The notes under the pieces: model-generated
Database searches by the model: none
What the model was told of the DNA's origin: nothing
What the model saw: only the letters and a program-made list of their open reading frames with translations
From: M30B19 sp041741535
GTDB lineage: Bacteria > Planctomycetota > Planctomycetia > Pirellulales > Pirellulaceae
DNA: 64,000 nt
Assembly (NCBI GenBank): GCA_041741535.1
Contig: JBGSJV010000162.1
Coordinates: 1 to 64,000 of the forward strand
Direction: 5' to 3'
Shown here: positions 8,397 to 15,966 of the stretch, piece after piece
Position numbering within the stretch: the stretch's first letter is position 1
How the letters are laid out: the number at the start of each line of letters is the position of its first letter
Made by a program: the position numbers and the translations under genes

Positions 8397-8762
8397 CTCC
8401 GAGCCGATCCCGTGCAGCCTCTCTGTGTTCTCGGTGTCCTCTGTGGCTTCATTCCACGCACGTGCCCACACGCTTGTTGGCGAAGACTTCCTCGGAGTTG
8501 AATAATCACTTAAGCTGCAGCTCGATGTGGTCATGATTTTGAATGACGGCCACGAGCGTATGGAATAAAGGGCCGAGGGCCGCTTCGCTTCGTTTCGAAT
8601 GGTTCCCAACCAATAGGAAACCACCTTCAGGGGTACCAAATCCTCCGTAAAGCATGTCGTCGAGCGCATCGAGATTGCCCTGCCATGGTCTTGAAAGCCC
8701 CAGACTTGAAGTAAACTCGGTGGCAGTGCTGGCAGGCGAAGTGCATTTTAGCCCATCAATGA
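8397..8762. repeat. Duplicated block, copy B (contains intact barstar)
   Basis: Partner of 6233-6601. It begins with TCCGAGCCGATCC, includes the dispersed repeat copy at 8418-8453 and most of the intact barstar-family gene. Homology to copy A ends just inside the 5' end of the barstar frame. Confidence 0.85.
8418..8453. repeat. Dispersed repeat, copy 4 of 4
   Basis: CTCTCTGTGTTCTCGGTGTC followed by CTCTGTGGCTTCATT. It forms the left end of duplicated block B. Confidence 0.85.
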
Positions 8763-8778
8763 CCAAAGTTGTTTTCAT
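8506..8778 (-). CDS. Barstar-family protein (ribonuclease inhibitor fold)
   Basis: A 90-residue acidic protein beginning MKTTLVIDGLKC. It carries the barstar hallmark around residues 30-45 (RPWQGNLDALDDMLYGGFG), where the family has GxNLDALxDxL, and ends VIQNHDHIELQLK. Length and motif fit barnase inhibitors, which block a secreted ribonuclease from inside the cell. An upstream in-frame ATG at 8826 is possible, but the ATG at 8778 gives the canonical barstar start. No barnase-like toxin is visible nearby. The upstream gene on the same strand is a WD40-like secreted protein, so this looks like an orphan immunity gene. A decayed copy lies at 6344-6601. Confidence 0.75.
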   Translation of the reverse strand: MKTTLVIDGLKCTSPASTATEFTSSLGLSRPWQGNLDALDDMLYGGFGTPEGGFLLVGNHSKRSEAALGPLFHTLVAVIQNHDHIELQLK

Positions 8779-8905
8779 CGCGAACCTTTGCAAGTAATTC
8801 GTTTGCACCGAGACCTTCGTTGCCAAGATTCACGGACCATGGAGACAACGGGAAACGCCGGGACGGATTGACGCCTCATGGATGTGTGATCGACTTTGCA
8901 ACGGC

Positions 8906-10120
8906 TTATTCCATTCGCCAAATTTCGACCCCGTCGCTCTTGCAAAGTGCGATCAAGTTTTTGGCCACGCTGAATCGTTTCACGCCGGCTTGATTCCAGA
9001 CCTCGCTCCCATCCGCCACTTTGTAGATACCAAAATGTTCTTGTTTGTCCCGGATTGCAAAGTGGTCATTGTCCAATGGGTAAAGGTTTTGGTCGTAACC
9101 ACTGGGCGGAATTTGCTTTTGCCATACGGGCCCCAATTTCCCGAACTCTTGACAACGGATATCTCGGATATTGCTGCTTATCCAGTGCCGACCGTCTGGA
9201 GAGACAACCAGCCCAAACGCGCGGTCGGCTTTCGTTTCCATCTCAATCCGAGTCTCTGGTTCGTTTAGGCGAAAGACAAAGATCGCGGGGGTATGATCTT
9301 TCTTCGCTGTTTGCAGCAAAACTTGATCGTCGAGTAATGGGAGCATCCGAACGATCGTTCCCGGCAGAGCCGAGCGATGTGTTTCGGGCCATCCCTGCTG
9401 ACCCGTGGAACGAATGACCAATTGATTCGTGACAGCGCCTTCCTGTTCGGTCGTTAGCAGCATTTGTTGTTTCGAGAAATAACGGAACTGCCCCTCGGAA
9501 GCGATGGGACCTGCCACGGATTCGCTCGTCTCGGAGTCAATCGCATAGAGCGTCCCGCCCGTATTCACGAATAGTAGGAAGCCATCGTCTGAAAAGCGGA
9601 GCGATTGGACTTCGGTCGAATAATTCAACTGCTCCCCAATCTGCCTCCGCGCGGCCACGTCCCAAATTTGAACGGAATTCATGGTCGCCCGCGTCGCGAT
9701 GCATTTGCCAGTGGGATGAATGGCTGGGTGGATGATGGTGTCTTCTCGCAGTTGGTGTGGTATTGGTTCACCAATCTGTTGGCCCGTATTGGTATCCCAT
9801 AACCGCACCGAATCCCAGTCGGCGGTGTAGCCGATTTCGTTGTTCACGAATCCGACTTCGCCATCCCCAGCGGTGCGAATCGGTTCACCAATGGGCACAT
9901 TCTTCTCGAGATCAAATAATCGGACGGTCGAGCCGAAGAAAGCGGCGATCATCGTTTTTTTGTCGCTGCTGAACTCCACTTCCCGACCGCCGGCAAACGG
10001 TCCCGCATTTTCGCGGGTCGATCCCAGAGTTGCGACCCTTTGAAAACTGAGCTGAGCGTGGGCTGCCGCACTAAAAGCAGTCCACACAACGACGGACAAT
10101 AGGATTCTAAAATGCGACAT
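8906..10120 (-). CDS. Secreted WD40-like beta-propeller protein
   Basis: A 404-residue exported protein with a signal peptide (MSHFRILLSVVVWTAFSAAA, cleavage near AHAQ). The start at 10120 is preferred to the ATG at 10171 because it places the signal peptide at the N-terminus. The rest consists of WD40-type blades: VRLFDLEKN, VRLWDTNTGQQIGEPI, VQIWDVAARRQIGEQL, and a last one ending VEIWRME. The role is probably scaffold or sensor in the periplasm, like many planctomycete propellers; no partner is evident. It is the last gene before the island. Confidence 0.7.
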   Translation of the reverse strand: MSHFRILLSVVVWTAFSAAAHAQLSFQRVATLGSTRENAGPFAGGREVEFSSDKKTMIAAFFGSTVRLFDLEKNVPIGEPIRTAGDGEVGFVNNEIGYTADWDSVRLWDTNTGQQIGEPIPHQLREDTIIHPAIHPTGKCIATRATMNSVQIWDVAARRQIGEQLNYSTEVQSLRFSDDGFLLFVNTGGTLYAIDSETSESVAGPIASEGQFRYFSKQQMLLTTEQEGAVTNQLVIRSTGQQGWPETHRSALPGTIVRMLPLLDDQVLLQTAKKDHTPAIFVFRLNEPETRIEMETKADRAFGLVVSPDGRHWISSNIRDIRCQEFGKLGPVWQKQIPPSGYDQNLYPLDNDHFAIRDKQEHFGIYKVADGSEVWNQAGVKRFSVAKNLIALCKSDGVEIWRME

Positions 10121-10438
10121 GACGGAGTCTTTCCTGGAGAAGAAGTAGCGAACCAATCGATCCATCGACAATACAGCTGCGGAATTATCGCGGATAATAG
10201 CGCCGGTAGACAGATGCTACCACGACCCAACCGTAGAATTGGATAGGTTCAAGGACCACCGCCGGGGCCGCGGCGAGCGATTTCCGTCCGCGGATTTGAG
10301 TAGATCATCGACGTGTTCGGGGATGGCTTCAAGTGAATCCATCGCACGAAGTTCTTAGAAAACTCGCCGAGGGGGCGCCGCTATCATTTGATAGCGAACA
10401 AACTTCGCAATCAATTCAGATACTGGCTTTATTCGAAC
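10121..10438. other. Intergenic region left of the island
   Basis: About 320 bp between the propeller gene and the left island repeat. No gene, RNA or clear promoter was recognised. Confidence 0.5.
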
Positions 10439-10511
10439 AAAGTTGCCGCGCTGCCGACGGAGGCAGGTAACGTAAGTCTAGATTCAGCAACGGTTTAAGG
10501 TAGTGGAGGAT
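10439..10511. repeat. Left attachment-site repeat (attL-like)
   Basis: 73 bp identical to 23362-23434, beginning AAAGTTGCCGCGCTGCCGAC and ending GGTAGTGGAGGAT. Just beyond the identical part, GAACACGAATTGAAC weakly resembles the T-arm of the tRNA at the other end, as if a degenerate tRNA 3' fragment remains. Confidence 0.92.
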
Positions 10512-10722
10512 GGAGAACACGAATTGAACTTTTCGAAGAAGGAATCCGACTCTGGAGTGGTCCATTCTTCACACAGTTGGGGAGTGTTTGCAGCTGAGTT
10601 CAGGCGAGGGGAAATTCCAAAAGCCGCCAAGATTATTCCATTTAAGCAAGTAATTATTCCTGAATCGGTTGCAATTATGCCGATATGCTGCTAGGTTACT
10701 CTTTCATAGGGAGCTTGCAGCG

Positions 10723-11859
10723 ATGGAAAAACCTTATTTACTCGACATCATTAAGATAGTGGAAGGCGCGACCAATGCGGATCACGCGAAGGTAGCTGCA
10801 TACACCCAACATCTCACGGAACGGCTCGAAGCGGATGGGGAGAAGGAAGCTGCAAAGCGTCTCCGACAAATCCTTACCGGTAGCAAGGTTTCCAAAATGG
10901 AACTGTCGCGTGGAAACACAGCACGCGCTGGTAACGGTTCAGTGTTACCCGTTGACAGCGAATCGCGACTGACGACCGCACAGGAAGACTTCTTCACAAC
11001 TGGCGAAGTCGATCTCTTCCTCTCTACTGAAGTTCGCAAAACTGTAACGCAATTCATCACCTACTTCAGAGCGGCGGATAGGCTCGTCGCGGAGGGAGTA
11101 GGGGTCGCGGCATCGCTACTCATGTTTGGCCCGCCAGGCTGTGGAAAGACGCAACTCGCACGCTTCATTGCTTCCGAGCTTAATTTGCCACTCGTGACCG
11201 CACGAGTAGACAGTCTCATTTCGTCGTATTTAGGAAGTACTGCCAAAAACCTTCGATTGCTTTTTGAGCATGCTATGTCACGCCCTTGCGTGCTGTTTCT
11301 CGACGAATTCGACGCTATTGCAAAAATGCGAGACGACGCAAAAGAACTCGGTGAGTTAAAACGAGTAGTCATTGGGCTATTGCAAAATATTGATGCGATG
11401 GGAACCGATCACGTCCTTCTCGCCGCCACTAATCACGAGCATTTGCTTGATCCTGCGATTTGGCGACGCTTCGCATACAAGGTGCATCTTCGCGAACCGG
11501 ATTCAGCTGCGCGACGAGATATGCTCACTAAATTCTTTCGTTCTTATGCAGACGAAACAACTATTCAAGCAGTCACCACTTTGAGTGCGGGTATGACTGG
11601 TGCTCAATTGAAGCTGATTGCGGACGACTGCGTTAGATACGCGGTGCTCGAAGGTCAACGCAACGTTTCGCTTCGGAAAGCAATCGAACAAGTTTTCTCA
11701 GCAAAAGCTGATGCCACTGAACCAACGGAAGACCTATCAGCGAGACTCCGACAGCTACGTGTTGGTGACCCAAAGACGTTCACTCAACAGCGGCTTGCCG
11801 AAGTGTTTGGGATTTCCCAAGGCCAAGTTTCGAAATTACTAAGGGAAGCTGAGCAATGA
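10723..11859 (+). CDS. ietA: AAA+ ATPase of an IetAS-type ATPase-subtilase pair
   Basis: A 378-residue protein. An N-terminal helical region is followed by one AAA+ domain with Walker A GPPGCGKT near residue 135, Walker B VLFLDEFDA near 190 and a sensor/arginine-finger region in DPAIWRRFAYKVHL. The last 25 residues look like a helix-turn-helix (LAEVFGISQGQVSKLL). The ATG at 10723 has a GGAG 11 bases upstream and fits the family better than upstream in-frame codons. Its stop overlaps the start of the subtilase gene by four bases, so the two are one unit. IetAS (AAA ATPase plus subtilisin-like protease) is known as a plasmid stability and antiphage module. I assign it by gene order and domains, with moderate certainty on the name. 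Confidence 0.8.
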   Translation: MEKPYLLDIIKIVEGATNADHAKVAAYTQHLTERLEADGEKEAAKRLRQILTGSKVSKMELSRGNTARAGNGSVLPVDSESRLTTAQEDFFTTGEVDLFLSTEVRKTVTQFITYFRAADRLVAEGVGVAASLLMFGPPGCGKTQLARFIASELNLPLVTARVDSLISSYLGSTAKNLRLLFEHAMSRPCVLFLDEFDAIAKMRDDAKELGELKRVVIGLLQNIDAMGTDHVLLAATNHEHLLDPAIWRRFAYKVHLREPDSAARRDMLTKFFRSYADETTIQAVTTLSAGMTGAQLKLIADDCVRYAVLEGQRNVSLRKAIEQVFSAKADATEPTEDLSARLRQLRVGDPKTFTQQRLAEVFGISQGQVSKLLREAEQ

Positions 11860-14141
11860 GTGAAAGCAACCGTCTGCCAATCAAAGTGGTCTTCCCGAGA
11901 AAGGAGGACTTCAAAGCTCCTCCGCCCCCTAGGGGCAGCACCACGATTTTCGGCGTTGTGGATGCAAATTTGCGTGCGATGTTTGCAAAAGAGGTAGCGG
12001 GAGTAGAGCGTCATTTTCAAGCCGCTTTCAGCGCTACAAAGGATGTGCCGGCAGTTGCAAAGGTGACGCTGAAGCCAGAAGCGGTCGCTAAGAGCCATAG
12101 GCCGTCCGAGTTGTTCAATCCCGATACGTGTCCGATTATCGGTGGTAATAAGCTTGGTGAGTTGTACATAAGCGTCCAGCCGAAAGGACTAGAGTCTCTG
12201 CAGTCTAAAATTCAGTTGGGGACCTCAGAAAAGCTTCAGGCGAGTATCTCTACTCTTCGGTCTATTCAACCATTTACCGCTGAAGATGTTCTCGGTAGTG
12301 CGTCGTTATCGCAGCTCAAAGAACAGGTGCGAAACAAGCAAGTGCCACTTCGTATTCGACTGTTTCGGCACGCACTTGCATCTCAAAACGCCCTTCTTGA
12401 TCTTGTTTTTGAACGCATGGCCAAAGAGTGTGGCGTAGGCAATCTGGAAGCGCTCGATTACGCCGAGGGATTGCGAGTCTATTGCGCGCGCGAGGTCGAG
12501 CCAGATCGACTTGAGTCACTTGTCAAATCAATCGGAATCCAGAGTCTTTCGCTCTTCCCTGAATACCGGGTTGTTCGCACGATGTCCCGTGCTTTGGGCA
12601 ACATCTCCCCAGCCGATTTCCCGGCCCCAGACCCACAGTTGAACTATCCAGTAGTTGGCATCATCGATACTGGTACCGATCCGAACAACCCTCATCTGCA
12701 AGCATGGGTCACAGAACGATACGAACATGTCCCGCGCCAATTTCAGGACAACGATCACGGTAGTTTCGTTGCAGGGCTAATTGTTCACGGTCGAAGGCTC
12801 AATCACAACGATCCGCGTTTTCCTTCGATCTCGTCGAAAATCGTAGATGTTGTAGCGTTGGACCAACATGGGTTGATCTCTGAAGAGGAGCTGTTGATAG
12901 TCATCGACGACGTTTTAAATCGCTTTCCGCATGTCAAAGTCTGGAATTTATCGCTCGGACAGGCAACCCCCTGCACTGATAGTGCGTTCTCAGAATTCGG
13001 CGCTGCACTGGACGAGCGATCATCGCGTCATGGCGTGCTCTTCGTGGTTGCGGCAGGCAATTACAATGTCAGCCCATTGAGGACCTGGCCGCCTCAGTCC
13101 GGACTGGATGACGATGACCGCATATGTCCGCCAGCAGATTCGATTCGAGCAATAACTGTAGGATCGATGGCACACCTAGATACGCCAAGCACCAGAGTCC
13201 GTCGTGAAGAACCATCGCCGTTTTCACGCCGTGGACCTGGGCCTGCATACCTCATTAAGCCAGAACTCGCATTTTACGGTGGAAACTGCGATGGCTCCGG
13301 TGACTATGTGCAATCGGGAATAGTGTCGATTGATGGTAACGGTCACCGGGCCGAGAATATCGGAACTAGCTTTGCAAATCCACTCGCCGCTACTCTGGCC
13401 GCGAACGTAGATGCTCAACTGCGACTCAAAGACGACGATTCACCACGCGCGCTGGTCAAGGCATTGATGATTCATGCCGCATTTATGCAGAATGCGCCTG
13501 TGTCAGGTGATCGCATAAACTATTGCGGTCTTGGATGCCCTCCTGATCTGTCGTCTATCATCAACTGCAAGCAATCTGCAGCGACTATCATTCTTCAGGT
13601 CCCAGTTTCGACAAAGCCGGATTTTGGAAAACGACCGTTCCCAATGCCTGCATGTCTGTCGAGTCCTGAAACGGGCTTGCAATGTGAGATATTCATGACC
13701 TTGATGTATGAGCCACCGCTCGATCGCAATTTTGGCGTTGAGTATTGCCGCTGCAACGTTAGCGCAACACTTGGCACGGTTGGGATCGATCCCAAAACTC
13801 AAAAAGAGAAGTACTCGCGTGAAGTTGAGCCGGTTCCCAAGAAGCTTAGTTCCGCCTACGAAGAGGAATTGATCCAGCAGGGATATAAGTGGTCGCCACT
13901 AAAGTTATACTACCGTAAATTCTCCAGGGGCCCGACAAACAAGCCATGGAGACTTACGCTGGACATGTTGAATCGGTCCGATCATGAGTCGAGTGAACAA
14001 CAAAACGTTTACCTGATTATCACCATCAAGGGGCAGTCCGAAGAGCAGCAAGTATATAACGAATTTGTTCGTGAGATGGATCGCTTAGGTTGGGGAGCGA
14101 GCGATCTACAACTTCGTTCTCGTCTGCGTGCCAAGCAATAG
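11856..14141 (+). CDS. ietS: Subtilisin-like (S8) serine protease, partner of the AAA+ ATPase
   Basis: A 761-residue protein without a signal peptide, so cytoplasmic. The S8 catalytic triad is visible: Asp in VVGIIDTGTD (near residue 268), His in DHGSFVAGLIVHG (near 300) and Ser in NIGTSFANPLAATLAA (near 504). A long N-terminal region of about 260 residues and a C-terminal region of about 240 residues flank the protease core, as in ATPase-linked subtilases. It starts inside the stop of the ATPase gene (ATGA). By family knowledge the ATPase controls or unfolds substrate for the protease, which acts as the toxic effector upon phage infection. Nothing in the sequence suggests inactivation. Confidence 0.82.
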   Translation: MSESNRLPIKVVFPRKEDFKAPPPPRGSTTIFGVVDANLRAMFAKEVAGVERHFQAAFSATKDVPAVAKVTLKPEAVAKSHRPSELFNPDTCPIIGGNKLGELYISVQPKGLESLQSKIQLGTSEKLQASISTLRSIQPFTAEDVLGSASLSQLKEQVRNKQVPLRIRLFRHALASQNALLDLVFERMAKECGVGNLEALDYAEGLRVYCAREVEPDRLESLVKSIGIQSLSLFPEYRVVRTMSRALGNISPADFPAPDPQLNYPVVGIIDTGTDPNNPHLQAWVTERYEHVPRQFQDNDHGSFVAGLIVHGRRLNHNDPRFPSISSKIVDVVALDQHGLISEEELLIVIDDVLNRFPHVKVWNLSLGQATPCTDSAFSEFGAALDERSSRHGVLFVVAAGNYNVSPLRTWPPQSGLDDDDRICPPADSIRAITVGSMAHLDTPSTRVRREEPSPFSRRGPGPAYLIKPELAFYGGNCDGSGDYVQSGIVSIDGNGHRAENIGTSFANPLAATLAANVDAQLRLKDDDSPRALVKALMIHAAFMQNAPVSGDRINYCGLGCPPDLSSIINCKQSAATIILQVPVSTKPDFGKRPFPMPACLSSPETGLQCEIFMTLMYEPPLDRNFGVEYCRCNVSATLGTVGIDPKTQKEKYSREVEPVPKKLSSAYEEELIQQGYKWSPLKLYYRKFSRGPTNKPWRLTLDMLNRSDHESSEQQNVYLIITIKGQSEEQQVYNEFVREMDRLGWGASDLQLRSRLRAKQ

Positions 14142-14452
14142 AATGTGAGCGACGGTAGACCTTCGCTTCATCAAATAAATTCTGCAAACTTTCTCAGCTC
14201 TACGACAGTTTGAGGCAAGGACTGCTTCGGCAGGGTGGTCAGAAGTGATTCAGTTTGACGCAACGCGTTGCAATCTATGGCTTTGTGGAGTCGCCTGAAA
14301 GATGGATTGAGACGCATTGTTTGCACGTTAAGGGAGTTTTCCCGGCAGAATTGGGTAGCATGGCGCGTACTCGAATTGGACCGCAGTGGAGATTTCCAAG
14401 AAATTTCAGCTTTTGGACTTCGGGCTTCGGAAAAACGCCGGTTGGAGAAGGT
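14142..14452. other. Gap between the IetAS-like pair and the helicase module
   Basis: About 310 bp. Frames open here extend from the next gene upstream (TTG at 14255) or overlap it in another frame (from 14268), but neither has a ribosome binding site or a recognisable domain. It probably carries the promoter of the downstream trio; no confident -35/-10 pair was identified. Confidence 0.35.
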
Positions 14453-15259
14453 ATGGACCCACAGTCACAAATCAAGGAATCGAGCTTTCCGCAGTATGCC
14501 ACTCCGCTCACCAAGTCAAAGGTGGATGGAACACCGTATTTTCGCCCGCCCAAAGTAGAGGCTCAGATAGCCGAGGCGCTGGCTTCCGATCCATCTACGT
14601 GGAAGTCGCGGAAATGGGAGAGTGAAACGATGATTTATCTCATTCGCCTTCAGTGGAGAATGGGAAACGAATCATCAGTTTTGGCACTCTTTGAGAAGCT
14701 CGGAAGCAACATAGCGACGGTGGTTCGAGATAACGCGCAGGGATTGGATTCCGTCACGACAGAACAGATTATTGATGAAATTGAGAAAGAAGTGGTCGGG
14801 CTTATTTTTGCCGAAGTGCCGAGTCGAAAAAGCGAGTTTCTCGAAGTATCTACTCGACTTGCAATTAAGCGGCGCACTTTGACATGGATTAAAAAGCTCA
14901 ACTTGTCGAATGTTCGAACAATTACTGAGTCTTCGCTTAGTTCAATTATCCAGGAAGACCAAACGACCAACGTCATCCAAATGTATCCAGATGAACGTCC
15001 AGAGCCAGTTGATCTACTGATTGGAAAAGAAGATTTGCGGTTGAATCCCGAAAGGATTCGTTCCGCCCTAGCAGCCGTGACAAACCCAAAGCATCGCGAG
15101 GCCTTCGTCCTTCACTATATGGAAGGATGGCCGATTAAAAGCGTAGACCCAACAATAGTAACTCTCTACACACACTTCAAACGTAGTGACCGACAGATCT
15201 CAACCTGGATCAAAACGGCACTGAGCGAGATGCGTAGTGCACTGGGAGATGAAATATGA
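14453..15259 (+). CDS. Sigma-factor-like protein of the helicase module
   Basis: A 268-residue protein. The start at 14453 is chosen because GGAG lies six bases before it; a TTG start at 14255 would add 66 low-complexity residues. The C-terminal third resembles sigma-70 region 4 (NPKHREAFVLHYMEGWPI...HFKRSDRQISTWI), a helix-turn-helix. The middle (residues 80-170) is helical and could be a degenerate region 2. It may direct transcription of this module or serve as a DNA-binding sensor. Its stop overlaps the next gene in ATGA form, tying it to the HTH-like protein and the IrrE-helicase. A DNA-binding accessory subunit is an alternative reading. Confidence 0.55.
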   Translation: MDPQSQIKESSFPQYATPLTKSKVDGTPYFRPPKVEAQIAEALASDPSTWKSRKWESETMIYLIRLQWRMGNESSVLALFEKLGSNIATVVRDNAQGLDSVTTEQIIDEIEKEVVGLIFAEVPSRKSEFLEVSTRLAIKRRTLTWIKKLNLSNVRTITESSLSSIIQEDQTTNVIQMYPDERPEPVDLLIGKEDLRLNPERIRSALAAVTNPKHREAFVLHYMEGWPIKSVDPTIVTLYTHFKRSDRQISTWIKTALSEMRSALGDEI

Positions 15260-15954
15260 GCGATTCAAAATTGACCATTGAAGACATCCTCGACGCAGTC
15301 ATGCACGAAGAGAAATCGCCCTCGCATGTAGCGCTGCAGCGTTGGTGCGAACGTTTCCCTGAGCACCGAACAGAGCTGGCAAGATTTTTTGCTACCTGGG
15401 CCGTACAGCATGCGCAAGAAGGCAATTCCACCCCTGATATTGATGAAGCAAAAATGGGAAGCCGGATGTTGAGTCATGCACTAAATTTTTTGCATCAGCA
15501 TGCCTCGTTGAAAATACCATCGCCGCGACCAGCTGCATCTGACAAGCAGCATAAATTGGTGCAGGCCGCAGGCTTTAGCGTCGAACCAGCGTCGCCAGCC
15601 AACTGTTCAGAGCGACTGTATAACCTGATCAGCGACGCTGGTCTCAGCGAAGAAGCAATCCTGGACCAATGTCATCTCGACGATTCACTGATAGCGAAGC
15701 TAGACCGCCATATCATTCCGTTCGTTGATGTTCCGAAAGAGTGCATCGCAAGGTTAGCGAGAGCGATTGGAGCGGACATGAAACGTATCGCTCTCGCCTT
15801 AATGGGGCCAGCTCAGCTTGCTGGCAGTCATAAATCGAAGACTAAGCCCGAGGTGAGACAGGAATCGTTTTTAGAGGCAGTTGCGTCATCGGATTTGTCC
15901 GAGGAACGAAAAACCGAATGGGTACAAATTATTTCATCTGAGAGAAACGCGTAG
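15256..15954 (+). CDS. Helical, HTH-repressor-like protein of the helicase module
   Basis: A 232-residue, mostly helical protein. The N-terminus (VALQRWCERFPEHRTELARF) is a short conserved-looking motif. Residues 115-180 have the spacing of a lambda-repressor-type HTH (LISDAGLSEEAILDQCHLDD, then IARLARAIGADMKRIALAL). It starts within the stop of the sigma-like gene and ends 12 bases before a protein with an N-terminal ImmA/IrrE protease. In known pairs such as ImmR/ImmA and DdrO/IrrE an HTH repressor is cleaved by the protease, so this may be the protease's substrate. That is inference from gene order; the family itself I do not recognise. Confidence 0.5.
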   Translation: MSDSKLTIEDILDAVMHEEKSPSHVALQRWCERFPEHRTELARFFATWAVQHAQEGNSTPDIDEAKMGSRMLSHALNFLHQHASLKIPSPRPAASDKQHKLVQAAGFSVEPASPANCSERLYNLISDAGLSEEAILDQCHLDDSLIAKLDRHIIPFVDVPKECIARLARAIGADMKRIALALMGPAQLAGSHKSKTKPEVRQESFLEAVASSDLSEERKTEWVQIISSERNA

Positions 15955-15966
15955 GGAAGTTTTCAC

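Noticed and set aside
10503..10694. Small plus-strand frame just inside the left island repeat
   Set aside because: Its start lies within the attachment repeat and the peptide shows no recognisable feature; it probably belongs to the upstream region of the ATPase gene.
14268..14558. Alternative plus-strand frame at the start of the sigma-like gene
   Set aside because: It overlaps the better supported gene starting at 14453 and lacks a ribosome binding site.
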